From: Manduca sexta
Taxonomy: Eukaryota; Arthropoda; Insecta; Lepidoptera; Sphingidae
DNA length: 64,000 nucleotides
Assembly: GCF_014839805.1 (NCBI RefSeq)
Contig: NC_051120.1
Location: forward strand, 12,028,001 to 12,092,000
Reading direction: 5' to 3'
The notes below the pieces were generated by a model. That model searched no databases. It saw only the letters and a list, made by a program, of their open reading frames with translations, and was not told the origin of the DNA. Shown piece after piece: positions 45,523 through 57,734 of this stretch. A program made the translations under genes and the position numbers. Numbering within the stretch: position 1 is the first letter of the stretch; each line of letters begins with the position of its first letter.

Positions 45523-46990
45523 CTAGTAAAATAATACAATCGTGAACAGATTCACAATCTTCTGTATATTGACCTTACTTAAAATTCCGCATGGTTTCAT
45601 CCCGCGACGGAATAATAACGATGTAATAACACTAGCGAGGCTCGTCGCAATGCAGACCACAGCCTCACACATTCCCTTTATGATATTTCTCTTATATTGG
45701 TTTGATACAATACAGAACCAAAGAAAACGCTGAACATTTGTACAGAATGATACCGATAGTCTTGCGAGTGAGTAAATGATTATAAAATCAAATAGAGATC
45801 AAAATTCGCACATTTTTAACTGGACAAACAATTTTTTAGCGTTATATTAGGGTGTGAAGCTGGCAACCCTCAGATTTTGAAGTTATCTCGCAGCGAGTAG
45901 TGAGGGCTCTGGTTTCAATTTTCTCTAATTTCACTAGGTATCTTGCATGTTAGGTACTATCTAGCAGCAAACATATGTTACTGCAACCTCTACGGGATAA
46001 TTTATTTATAAATTTATGATTAAATTGTAGATTTAAAAAGCCGAATAACGTAAAATGTAGCCTGCAATAAACAACTAATTTTATAATTAGAGTTGCCAGC
46101 TGCAGACAAACTGACGTAGGGTAAAAAACTCCATCCAAAAGGGAACATTTTTCACCTTTACATTAAAGCACCTTTTTATTTATGCCATCAATCTGCGGTG
46201 AAATGTTTAACACCCTCCCAACGCCCCGTCATCAATCAACTGACATTATCAGCGCGGTGTTGCCATAACAACCGTATAATTTCTACCAAACGAAATAATA
46301 TTATGATTAATAAAAATAAATTAAAGGAAAATTAGGTGAAATCATTTAACATTTTATGATTCGTTGGAGATCAATTTTATTATATTTCTGAACTCTCGAA
46401 AAATATTTTGCGATGTTCGAGTTTATGACCTTTAAAAATAGGTTACGTTATTTTAAAACCTTGAAAATTTTCTAACATAAAGCGTACCTTTTTATGTCAT
46501 TATTTTTTACTCACACCAATTCGAACCCTATCTCCATAGAATTAACGAATTTATTACCTGAAACAAAAAAAAAAACACTCAATTAAAATACACGTCTCAT
46601 ACTTAGTTAAAATTAAATCAGTAATTTAATTCCAGTGGGAGCACATGTTACATTTTACAATACTTTTACTATAATTAATTAAGTATTACCATACTGTGAA
46701 CTATAAATTACTGAGAATTAAGTCGCGTAATGCGCAACAACACTAGTCATAAAAACCCTTCAATCAGGATCACAATAGTATTTAGAAACTGCTGCTTAGC
46801 GCCAGTGGAAGACAAAACTAGACCCCACCAACACCTTACATAGACATACAACTTATATAGAACTCAAAAACGTTTCTTAAGACTCTGGGTAGAGTAAAGG
46901 ATTTACACGTTTCCAATCTCCTTTCCGTTTGTTTGAGCGGTCGCGAATGCGGGCTTTGAGTCGCGACAGCTTGCTGCGTAGGCATTCAGC

Positions 46991-47025
46991 GCCCAGACAA
47001 TAAGTCTGGCTAGCTCAAAGCTAGC
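46991..47025. other. Overlapping short hairpins
   Basis: CCAGAC(46993-46998)...GTCTGG(47004-47009) overlaps GCTAGCT(47009-47015)-CAA-AGCTAGC(47019-47025). The two stems are mutually exclusive at one base. They sit in a GC-rich patch (46930-47060). No RNA family is recognised. Confidence 0.4.
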
Positions 47026-48368
47026 TTAGCCGCGAGATTAGGATGAGCGCGGTTGAGGAAAACGATGGGTAGAAATGTATATGACTTAGAGATCCAGATT
47101 TCGAAAATTCTATTTTTATATTTTTAAGTACTGAGAAAATGTTGAGAATGTGTTTTTAGATAATTTTCTAAGTTTTTTAGGAAATACATTTCATCTATAT
47201 AGAATTATTTCAATACAATTGATCTGATTAAAATATAATCAACCCTAATAATGTAATTTTATTAAGTACTAAAATGTTTTAGTACAATTTTAGGCGTTTT
47301 GTTAATGCTTCAACTTTTATTACAGATACAGGCCGTTAGAACTAATCAACAGTAAATTCGATGACAGTTGCATAAACGACATTAGATTATCGAGACTTTA
47401 GAAGACAAATTTAAATATTTATGGTACATAAATACAACATTTTTACTGCTTGCGAAATGGTATAACTGCGTCTGCGCGGGCCTTAAACTACACCATGTTA
47501 ACTCTCCTCACTAAAAACACTCATGCATCCCTTTTTATAGCTCATGAAATTTTATTATAGCAGACTTTAAGGTTCGATGTGATAACTCCGCCGCCTAAGT
47601 TACGAGAGCCTTAAATTTCATGTCTTAATATTGGATTAGATTAACTAAAAGAGAACATAACCATAGATTACTTAATACAATTTAGGGACCTAAGAGAAGA
47701 GCCCATTTGTAAATTAAAACCTCAGTAAAAATGGGAATTCCTCTGGCATTTTAGACGTTGCTTGCTAACGGTCACTTACTACCAACCCATTTGCTCTATT
47801 GCCCTCTTCAAATACCTATTTCACCTGTAAGAGTTCTTTAGTTTTCTAGACCGAGTATCGTTTTGTATCAGTTTTTCCATTTGAATGAAGTTTTAGAGCG
47901 AACCGGTCAAGTCTTCTCAACTTCCAACGGAAAATATCCGTTCTTCACAAGTTTATGGATTGGATATTGTGAGTCAGTATTGTGGAAAGTATTATCTGCC
48001 GCCGAGCAGCAGTGTGCAGTTAACAAACATAACTTGAAGAGTTTTTGAAGCGCAGACATTAGTGGTTATGTACGCTAGATAAAGTAATGCTTAAGGATAC
48101 TTTACAATTTAAAAATCTGGTTGATGTCGCATGTTTACAAACATAATATTTAGGTGATTTTTGCCTTATCCCAGATGAAAAGTTAGCAAAAATCACAAAC
48201 TGAAACTTATTATATCAATTAAAACAATCATTAACGATACCTTAATAATATAATAACGCTCTATAAATTTAAATAATGCAAATTGTCCTTTTTAAATTCG
48301 TACATTGAAATCAATAAGCGAAACAAAATTTTGAACGAAACAATTCGAATGGTCGTTCGCTTGGAGCC

Positions 48369-48379
48369 AACATGGCGGC
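48369..48379 (+). promoter_or_regulatory. YY1/Pho-like AACATGGCGGC motif
   Basis: The 11-mer matches the YY1/Pleiohomeotic consensus AAnATGGCGGC. It lies in a GC-rich patch (48340-48480). The ATG opens a 41-codon plus-strand frame ending at 48497, which resembles no family I know. Confidence 0.3.
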
Positions 48380-48702
48380 GCTTGTAGGCCTCGGTAACGA
48401 AAACCAAATTACCTCAAACAAGGTGTACGGCCGTGGCCATGCGGACCTCTACAATGATATGGCCGGAACGCAGGCGGAAACAACAATCGAAAGTTAAATA
48501 ACATTGTTTTAATTATTATATGTACTTATTGACTACATACATAGGTATATATATAGATAGATATATACTTAATTATGGTGGCAGTGTAGGCTTGTAATTA
48601 GCAAGTTCAGTTATTATGTACTTAAATAATTAGTTAATGGTACAGGCAGAACCAAATTGGATTTGGGCTCCTACCATATAAATCCAGTTTCTAATAGCTC
48701 GA

Positions 48703-48830
48703 AATAATAGTGTCGAATGGCGATTGGTAATAAAAGTAATCTCGCATCAGACACGTTACCTGGACCCTCCTACTCCACTGACCATCAGATGCAGTGGAGT
48801 CACTTTGAGCCCACACAGTGAGAAAACAAA
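48703..48830 (+). repeat. Repeat family C, 3' part
   Basis: AATAGTGTCGAATGGCGATTGGTAATA corresponds to the family's GTCGACTGACGAGGGGTAAT block, followed by CTCCACTGACCATCAGATGCAGTGGAGTCACTTTG. Confidence 0.6.
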
Positions 48831-51336
48831 TAGTGACAAAGAGGAAGATTTTTAAAAGAGAAGCCAACACTTTTACTCACTTTTAATCTATATATGTACA
48901 AATGAATCTATGTCCCTTCGTCATCGCATCACGCGTGACCAGATGGAACAATTTCACTAATTCTTTTCTTGTTATGTTAATTATTGTCAGAAGGTCTTTA
49001 AAAAGAAAAGTTAAGGAAGTTGAGCGGAACATTAGAAAATTTCAAAATACTGACGCTGTGTTTGAGATAATTGCAGCGATTAACAGAATGCGAGCACATA
49101 AAGCATTACAATAATAAACACTATGTTTTCGAATAATATATTTTTTTATAAATAATACCAATTCGAATTCAATATTCATAGTTAAGACATAGTCTGTAGG
49201 TCAACTAGTATAACCTCAAAATAATGACAAGCATGAGAATGTAACATAATAACCATGTCTATTGTAAGTCGATAACTGTGTCGCGTTTGTATTGATACAT
49301 CATAAGGTCCGCTAACGTAGAGGTCCCCCTGAGTCTCACCTCTGGCCCGGGGCGCGTGTTTATTCCGTTTGCACAAACACGGGCGAAAGTAAAATGTTTT
49401 TGTGTTGAATAAAAACAGCCCTTTGTGTGTCGAATGAGCGAGGAAAAGATTCAACCGTTACATTTGAGATTTCCGTTCGGAGATTTAGGGGCGTTTGAAA
49501 ATTTGAGAATTATTTTATTTTAATTAATTATTTGGGTTATTTTTTTGGTGAGTGATTTGAGTGTATACTGTATGAGTGCATTATGAAATCGATAATACAT
49601 TGAACTAAATGAGAGTATTTTTTTCTAGCCGCCACGCTGTAGTTATAGTTTTAACATAATCCCGAATGCTTTATTATTTTACTAAACTTTAACATTTTAT
49701 TGTCGTAGTACAGCTAGTATAATGTATATTTTTAATGATTGGATTAATATCAAATAAATAATGTTCCTAAAATGACATTGACCATATTGCGACGACCCTG
49801 TATATATCATTCCATGCACATGCTACAAAACAAACCCAAGCCACGGCAAGAACAACGTCTCAATTTAAATTACCCAGCCATTCTTAAATCAATATCCCAT
49901 CTCAAATGCACATGAAACGTAAACCATTGCATATGCAGACGGCGTCGTGTGCCGCCCGCCTTACGATATTCGCCGCAGGAAACGGAAGCAGCGAAGACCG
50001 GAAACGACACACGCGCCCCATAGAGAAACATGATAGAGGCACTGTTTGTTAAACGACTATTATACAGCTTTATGTAGAGTCGTGTTTGGTTAAACGTGAG
50101 ATATCGGATAGGTTGGTAAGTTTGTTAAAGCCTTGGGGGACGTTGTTTGTAATTTAATAGTTGGTACCTTAAGTTTGTACTTAACATTGATTGATTATTA
50201 CGGGAGTTAGTAAAGTTTATAAACAAAATAGATATTAAACAGTAAGGTAAGCACAATTTCTAAATAAAACATGTGAATAATTAATTATTCCATAAAAAAT
50301 TGTTAATTAAGCAATAATACAGCCGAGAATACGCAAGTGCCAACTCTTGATTCTTTCAATATTTCGTCAATTACATTATTTTGCATCAGACATTATTTCA
50401 GTAGGAATTATATTTTATTTAATAATGTTTTTTATAATCATTCATGTAAATGTATTATTTTTGTGGCATAATTAATAACTAACACACATCACCTAATCCG
50501 TGTATATGTACATAGATTAAAGAGACCATCAAACACTTTGATTCAAACACATGAAACAGGCTATCACCAAGCACGATTTCTCCTAGTCACATAAAAAAAT
50601 AACCCACATTATTTTTTTATAAGTTAAAATTACTAATACAATATTTATTATATTTTATTACAAGAAAATAAAGCAGTGTTCTATTTCAAAAGTTACCATT
50701 GTCTCAGCTCACAAAAGTATATATAAAATAATATCTTAACCTTGAATAAAATAATTACCAACCTATTTTTCGACAGTAAAGCCTAACATTTCAAACAAAT
50801 TAATACTCTCTTTGTTGGCCTAAAGAAGCCAACAAATGTCAAGAATAAAAAAGTTTCTAAACCAAATATTTCACAATTAAATCAAGCTATTTACCAAAAT
50901 ACAAGGACAATATAATTACACGAAATTAATTATGTGAATCTAGGCTTATTTTTCAAGCTCAAATACCTAACCCATTTTAATATACCATATATTTCATTCT
51001 TACAGCTATTATAACAATTGGGTAAAAAATACACTGTTCAACTCAACATAGAAAAGCTGATTATTCATTCAGTAATACAGAGTGGAACCATTTAAAGGCT
51101 ACGTGTTAAAGCCCTTAATAACGCGTAAAGCTCTCTTTTGTGCAGGGTATTAGGAAATAAAAGCTCGCAGGTTGACGACCTACTCAAATTGATGGCCGTG
51201 AGAGGGTTATTGATGTTATTTGGTAAAGAGTTGTGGTGGAATATCGATAGAGTGGTAAAATACTCAATTTGATTAAAATATGTTCAATTTCAAAATACAC
51301 CTATAGTGATTTTTTATGTTTACGCAAATGTTAGAC

Positions 51337-51464
51337 ATTAAAATAACTATGTTTCGGATTTTATTGCGGTTTTGGAAACTGCTGGCTACAAAGTCTTCGA
51401 AAATTGGGAGGAACACTAAAATATTAAAACCGCGATAAAATCTGAAAAATAGTTTAATTTTAAT
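51337..51464. repeat. Family F foldback copy
   Basis: The left arm ATTAAAATAACTATGTTTCGGATTTTATTGCGGTTTT (51337-51373) is mirrored by AAAACCGCGATAAAATCTGAAAAATAGTTTAATTTTAAT (51426-51464). The spacer carries the family core (CTTCGAAAATTGGGAGGA, reversed). This shows the element has long terminal inverted arms. Confidence 0.8.
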
Positions 51465-53028
51465 ACACCAATAATTTAATTGGATTAAAAAAGGTTATAT
51501 GCTGTATAAAATTATGGACACACCACGTAGTAACAAATACCTATATGTTGATAAGACAAAATCAAAACTACTGAGTTTCATAAATTGACTAACGGACGCT
51601 AGAAAACCAGAATTTATGAATCAATATAACTTCTGACCAAGAATTACCTTTTTAGGTATAATTTTATGACGTCCTATTTTTGTTATATATGTGTTCAGTA
51701 ATGGCAGCAGATAAAGATAAAGTTTTTTTGGTATTATTAATTGGTATAAAAGAAATTAGTATTTCGCAACATTGGATAGCTCTTGTAGGTTAATATTAAT
51801 TTTGCATTAAGATCGTTTACTATACAACGAATTCATTATGACTATAAATTTAAACTGTTAATTTTAATTGCAAATTATTTTATATTAAATGGTTTTTTGC
51901 AATAACATCCATAATCAAAAATGTCGTACGGTAACAAAAAAAAACAGTAAACTATTCATAACTTGAAGTTCTGGACACAAATTATTTTTCATTGACTATC
52001 GACAATCGATCAAGTGATCCATCCCTACGTGTTCAATCCGACGGGTCATGGCGTCTACCTTCCTCACTGAGTTTACTATTGGTTTAAATGTAACAGGAAA
52101 CGCTTTATAGCAGCTTTCCAACAGGAAAATGTGTTTCATACACACGGAAATGCGCATCGGATGTATAAAATAAACCTCGGAAATATGCATAATACATTTT
52201 CAGAGGAAATGAAACTACGAGGTAGACAGGGAAATCCGAAAAGTTAATATTGTGGAGGTAAAAAATAACGAAGGTTTAGGCGATGGCTTATCACTAGACG
52301 CTAGATAGACTGGGAAAACTCCTGGCAAAATTACGCGACCGTACGGGCACTGTAAATAAATTTACGGGAGTTTACCGAAAAAGGACTTAATTCGGTTTCA
52401 GAACGTAGGTTGTTGCCCAAAGTTGGTGTACTTACCGCACCGCAATGAGGATGTAGAGCTTAGTCGCGAAGGTGAACAAAAATTTAACTTAGTATGTTTT
52501 AAACATTAAATTCATTTAGCATTAAACTCGACTGATTAAAATTGTATCCCAGCTATGCATTAACTACATAAATATCTCAGCAACATTCATCAATGAATTA
52601 AGGACACAAAACACGAACGTTTCGACTTTCATAGAATAGTTATTTATATACGTGATAGAATTATATTTTTAATTTTAAATGATAAAGTACATTTTTAAAA
52701 ATATCGATGGATTCCTTTTATATTCAAAATCAAATTCCATTCATCATATTTATTGTGGTACACAGGTAGGATTAAGGTGTTTTATTTTATTTATACATGC
52801 AATATTTTTCAATCTACATTGATATTTCAAATACCGCTGTGAATTTGATTGATACATTTAACCCGCGTAGCTTTTTGGCAAATTTAGACGTCGCATAGTT
52901 TAGTGTGACAGCTTTTCCGAGCAAAACAAATATTTCCCCCGAGCTGAATATACGAAGGCGTGCAGAGTTGCCGCACCAATATTTTGCATATATTATTTTG
53001 TTATTGACTAAGTAAATTTACTCTATCT

Positions 53029-53222
53029 ATTACGGTGAAGAAAAACATCGTGAGGAAACATGCATACCTGAGAAGTTCTCCATAGGGATTTCGAGGGTGT
53101 GTGAAGTCTACCAACACGCACTAGGCCAGCGTGGTGGACTAAAGCCTAATCCTTCCTAGTAGTAGAGCAGGCCCGCGCCCAACAGTGGGACAGTATATAA
53201 TACAGGGCTGATATTATTATTT
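53029..53222 (+). repeat. SINE family A, 5'-truncated copy
   Basis: It begins within the family at ACGGTGAAGAAAAACATCGTGAGG and keeps the whole 3' half to ACAGGGCTGATATTATTA. The head with the A and B boxes is missing. Confidence 0.82.
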
Positions 53223-54626
53223 ATTAATAAATGGATGCTGTTTTCTTACTACCACTAAGGCTAATTCCGATACTTACAAAAGTACCGATGCTCAATACTC
53301 GCATACAATAAAATGATTGAAATTGATTCAGAAGCACCTTTTTAAATCGACAACGAAAAGGTTGAATACAGGTTCCAAATTTAAAAAAGAATTATGTAGA
53401 GGTAAAACGCGTCGTACGCAATTTCATACAGCTATTCAATACCCAAACTTCCTCCAAACCTCTCAAATGTGCTAACTATCAGCCTAGCGTCCCACAATCC
53501 CGCTAAGTATGCGATAGTTAATGAATGGCGCTGGATCGCTAGTAATCAATAGGAGGGTATCGGGCGCCTAATCTGCGCTGACAAATAGTGTCACGTATCA
53601 TCTACTGCCTAACTGTTTGTATCAGAGAATAAATAACTGCAGAACGGCATTTTTTACCGTTGATTTGACAATCCCTAAATTAAAATAGTATTTGCTAGCG
53701 AGTTTAAAATTGGTATACATGATCGAAAATAATTTGATCTTATACTCCTATCTGGGAAAAAAAATATTGTAAAAGGTATCCAGTATTATTATAAATTAAA
53801 GATAGGGAAAGTAATGTAGACAAAAAATCTCCCTGATTACCTGTAACAACGTCTCAATGAAATACATTTCTTGTACTCCGTTTTTTTTTTTTAATAGGAA
53901 ACTTATCATCCCTAAATGATATAGATTACTCACTTTTTTCCCAGGAACGGACTTTCAAGCAGCCGAAGGCGCGAGCAGGAGTTTATAAGTAATAAAAACA
54001 CGGTCGCGTATAACCTACCTAGTACATTAGGACTGATAACCCCAAAATAACCACCTGATCGCTTCTGATACCAGACGGTAACGGTGTTACCACTTACCCC
54101 GAAAAAAGATAAATGGATTTAATAACAATCGTGTCCCCTCTGTATAATAGCAGCATGATCTTTGCCGCCGGCTGACGTCGCCCGACTCTCGGCAATTAAC
54201 TAGACGCAATGAATTCCTGCAATCACTGACGCAGACGCAAAACACGCGCCGCATACAATTCGGATCGAATCTAGAGTTTCGTTGTGATTGTTGATATTGA
54301 TTCAATTTCGTGTACCTTGAAGGGGCTATTGTAGGATTTAGTGCGGAGACGTTATAATTATATTTTAGACCAGACGTTATAATAAACGGTTGACTAGTTG
54401 ACAGCTGCTGCAACTAAATTAGTTAAAAGACGTTTGTTGAAGCAACTGTCAATCAATTGTTGATAAGCATTTCATGGAACCAAATACCGTACCGACGTAA
54501 ACATGTTATGAGCATTTGTTACAGGCGCTATTACTGGTCAGCCAGTATGCAGTATTTAAATAAGCAGTAGTCCCTGAGGCGAATCCTCATTGGAACCAAG
54601 ATAGATATAATATATTCATCACAAGT

Positions 54627-54697
54627 TGAAATCCCAAGTCAAACTAAATCTAGGTACACATTCGTTACAAGTTTATGAAATCCCAAGTCAAACTAAA
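54627..54697 (+). repeat. 22-bp direct repeat, 49 bp apart
   Basis: TGAAATCCCAAGTCAAACTAAA (given in two parts: TGAAATCCCAA and GTCAAACTAAA) occurs exactly at 54627-54648 and 54676-54697. The flanking ACAAGTT is also shared in part. Confidence 0.85.
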
Positions 54698-54889
54698 CCC
54701 CGCAGTGATATCTGATCGGGCAAGTTATGGCCTGGATAGTAAAAGATTTGTGAGTTCTGGACTATAATTCCTAGATTAATCGCATGGGGCACCTAGTTAA
54801 TAACGCAGTAGATATGCTAATCCTTGATTTATAGGTTAAGACACGCGAGGCCACTGCCCATTTTTTATAAGATTTTGAGCTTTATTTTA

Positions 54890-55069
54890 TACTAGTTTTT
54901 GGCTGTGGCTCCGCTCATGTGAAAAAGTGTCCCGGGATATAAAGTAGCCTATAGCACTCGAAAATAATGTAGTTTGTATTTGTGAGAATAATCAAAATCG
55001 GTTTAGTAGGTCCTGAGATTAGAGCGGTCAAAAAAACAAAATGTTCAGCCTAATAATATTAATATAAAT
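54890..55069 (+). repeat. Dispersed repeat family D, variant copy
   Basis: TACTAGTTTTTGGCTGTGGCTCC, GTCCCGGGATATAAAGTAGCC, ATCGGTTTAGTAGGTCCTGAG and TTCAGCCTAATAATATTAATA place it in the same subfamily as 30992. It directly precedes another D copy. Confidence 0.75.
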
Positions 55070-55075
55070 TTGTAA

Positions 55076-55323
55076 TTAGCTTTTGCCCGCGGCTTCGCCT
55101 GCGTGAATTTTTTTTCGAGATAAAGTCCCGCTATATATTTTCCCGGAATAAAAGTACTATCTCCTCCCCAGGGTCGCAAACTTTCTCCATATAAAATTTT
55201 ATTAATATCCCTAATTCGGTTGTTTTGAGTTTATCGCCTTTATGCAGACAAACAGACAGCAAAGTAATGCGTTCATGCAAACAGACAAGCAGACGTTACA
55301 AAGAAATTTTGTTTTATAATATG
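55076..55323 (+). repeat. Dispersed repeat family D, best copy
   Basis: TTAGCTTTTGCCCGCGGCTTCGCCTGCGTGAA, AGTCCCGCTATATATTTTCCCGG, CCTCCCCAGGGTCGCAAACT and the end GACAAACAGACAGC...TTTTGTTTTATAATATGTG. Confidence 0.8.
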
Positions 55324-55584
55324 TGAGGAAGAAAGATTTCTAATCACGATTTCTACCCTTAAGCTAAGTAATCTATGACACCTTACATTGATTTCCTGTG
55401 ATCTGAGTATTCCTGAGTGTTTACCATCGGAAATAAACACTTACCACAGGGACATACACCGCTCTATCCCTAAAGGGTTAGACAGAGACGCAACTAGTGA
55501 AATACTGTCTGTCCACATCGTGTCACTCCAATGATGTAATAGCCAAATGTATCGCCATATAAAGCTCATAATCTTCAGCAGTGT

Positions 55585-55835
55585 CTCACGTGTGTGCGGT
55601 GGTAGCTATCTATATCGGTCCGGATAGCGACCACTGTACACAAGGTGTAAAACTCATAGTGGGTCACGTGTGTCGCGTTCCGGGATCAGCCCATGTATAT
55701 CGGATTTCTACATGCCGGCATAATTGTGTCGACTGACGCGGGGTAATCATCATGACGACCCCCTATTAGAACCCCATTCCGCTTACATCAGGTACATAGA
55801 AGTCACTGTACCGTGCCAATATATAAAAATGACTA
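55585..55835 (+). repeat. Repeat family C copy
   Basis: GGTGGTAGCTATCTATATCGG, GTCGCGTTCCGGGATCAGCCC, GCCGGCATAATTGTGTCGACTGACGCGGGGTAATC and the end CACTGTACCGTGCCAATATATAAAAAT. It is near full length. Confidence 0.78.
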
Positions 55836-56140
55836 TTTTACCTATCAAAACTACATCTTAAAATTTTACTACCCAACTTGGCTCCAGGATCTACACAACA
55901 TTTGTTAAGTGCTAAACACTATTCGCGTTTTCAAATCATTAATTACCGGAACAAAATTCCAACGGTATCTTTAAATCGGACATAAATAAGGGAAAAGTTA
56001 ATTGGAGCTGTAACGTTCAGCTAAGTGTAGGGGCGTGCCACCGCTCCCGCCGTCAGAGATAAACGGTAATTTACTAATACTAGGGCTAATGGGCTGGATG
56101 GTGCACTGGCTTTTACACTGACTATACTGGGAATCAGTTA

Positions 56141-56375
56141 TTATTTAGATTTCGAATCCCGAATCGAACAAAGTGATATTGTGTTTTTCCGGTCAGTACC
56201 ACCCCAGAAGCTAGAAATCGAGACGGCACACATAGCGAATTATTTAAATTTCGAATCCCGAACAGTGATGTAGTGTTTTTCCATTCAGTATCATTGCAGA
56301 AGCGGGAGACGGCACACATGGCGAAAAGTAGGTGCTCTAATTGCATCTCTATTTACGCCTTCGGGAGTACAGGCA
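56141..56375 (+). repeat. SINE family G copy with internal tandem duplication
   Basis: The segment TTATTTAGATTTCGAATCCCGAA to ACACATAGCGAA (56141-56239) repeats as 56240-56325. After the second unit the normal 3' end follows (AAAGTAGGTGC, TACGCCTTCGGGAG). The B box is thus duplicated. Confidence 0.78.
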
Positions 56376-56607
56376 TGTTGTGTGAACTAGTTTTGTTTCA
56401 AATTTCTCTTATTTACATTTTTGTTCGTCAAGATTCAGTTTTTTTCTGATTGTACTCTTCATTGAAAATCGTGTTGATCTTTACTTTTTCATCATGTTAA
56501 CCATATTCTTTATGCTAATAAGTGACGGGACGAGTGGGTTACTTGTTTGATGGTGTAAGTAATGATTTCACATAAACAGTAACTCTAAACTTTTAAAAAT
56601 ATTATAG

Positions 56608-56811
56608 ATAGATTTTGCCTACGGCTTTGCCGGTGTGAAGGACTTTTCCGAGATAAAAGTCCCGCTATACTGATATTTTTCCGGGACCGAAAGTAGCATA
56701 TAACCTTCCCAGGATCATAAACTATCTCCATATCAAATTTCACAAAAATCGGTAACATACATACAGACAGAAAAGAGGACTTTTTGATAATATGTATGTA
56801 TAGATGTATGA
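56608..56811 (+). repeat. Dispersed repeat family D copy
   Basis: TAGATTTTGCCTACGGCTTTGCC, AAGTCCCGCTATACTGATATTTTTCCGGGACC, CCATATCAAATTTCACAAAAATCGG and TACAGACAGAAAAGAGGAC. Confidence 0.75.
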
Positions 56812-57715
56812 AAGACAAAAATAAATTTCGTTTATAAATTCTAATTGTACCACTAATAAGGGATCTGATTAATACATGTTTAGCATCCGAGTTAATGTAA
56901 AACACACTTAATGGGTAACGAATTAAATTCTGTTTCTCAATAAGTTCGATCCGCTAGTACCATTCTAAAAGCGACAATTTAGTCCGTCTGGCGCGAGCTG
57001 TGAGCACACAACCCTGCGCGTCAATACACTAACTTCCTACTTTTACAATTGCCCTTACTACGTGTAGTAGAAAAGATTGCTATCGCATTAGATGAAAATT
57101 TTCACTATTTTTAAATATTTAAATAATGTCCATTTTGAACAATGATTATATAAAATGATTGTTGTTCCTATCATTGCTTACAAGTGAAATGTTAAGTCCA
57201 CAATTAACATCAGTCGAATTATAAATACTCCTTTAATTTTTATAGGCAAAATATTACCAACTTAGAAGAGTTTATGCGTGTTTACATGTTGTTCGAACAA
57301 ATTACCACAGCTCTACTTTCTAATTTGATGTACCTACAGATTAATTACTTTTACCTCTGCGTACATCTTCGAGGGTAAAGATATGATGTGTGTTTGTTTT
57401 TCAGTAAGATACTTGATTAAAATAGTACCGAAATCTTTTTAAATCACACCTAACATAAGTTTTTATTATTCCACATAGTCATTTATTTGAGAGCATAATG
57501 TTAGTGAAACTTAAAATTAAAATGGATTTCCTAACGTCTTAAAAAATCAGTTAATTAAACCACTAAATATTTTAATTCCTCATTAGAAATGTTCTATTAC
57601 TAGATAATAGAGATTGATGTCCATCCCCACACGTAATACAGCAACTAACCCTGACAGTGGGCGTAATAGCACAAATGGCACCATTTGCACGGGATTGTAT
57701 CTGCTTGTACGTACT

Positions 57716-57734
57716 ACGTGTGTGTGTGTGTGTG
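57716..57734 (+). repeat. (GT)n microsatellite
   Basis: A run of about nine GT dinucleotides precedes GAGGGGAAAAAATGG. Confidence 0.9.

Noticed and set aside
54087..54413. 108-codon minus-strand open frame as a dystrophin-type first exon
   Set aside because: It lies partly in a CpG-rich patch, but the residues show no spectrin or actin-binding features, and no donor with the required phase was evident.
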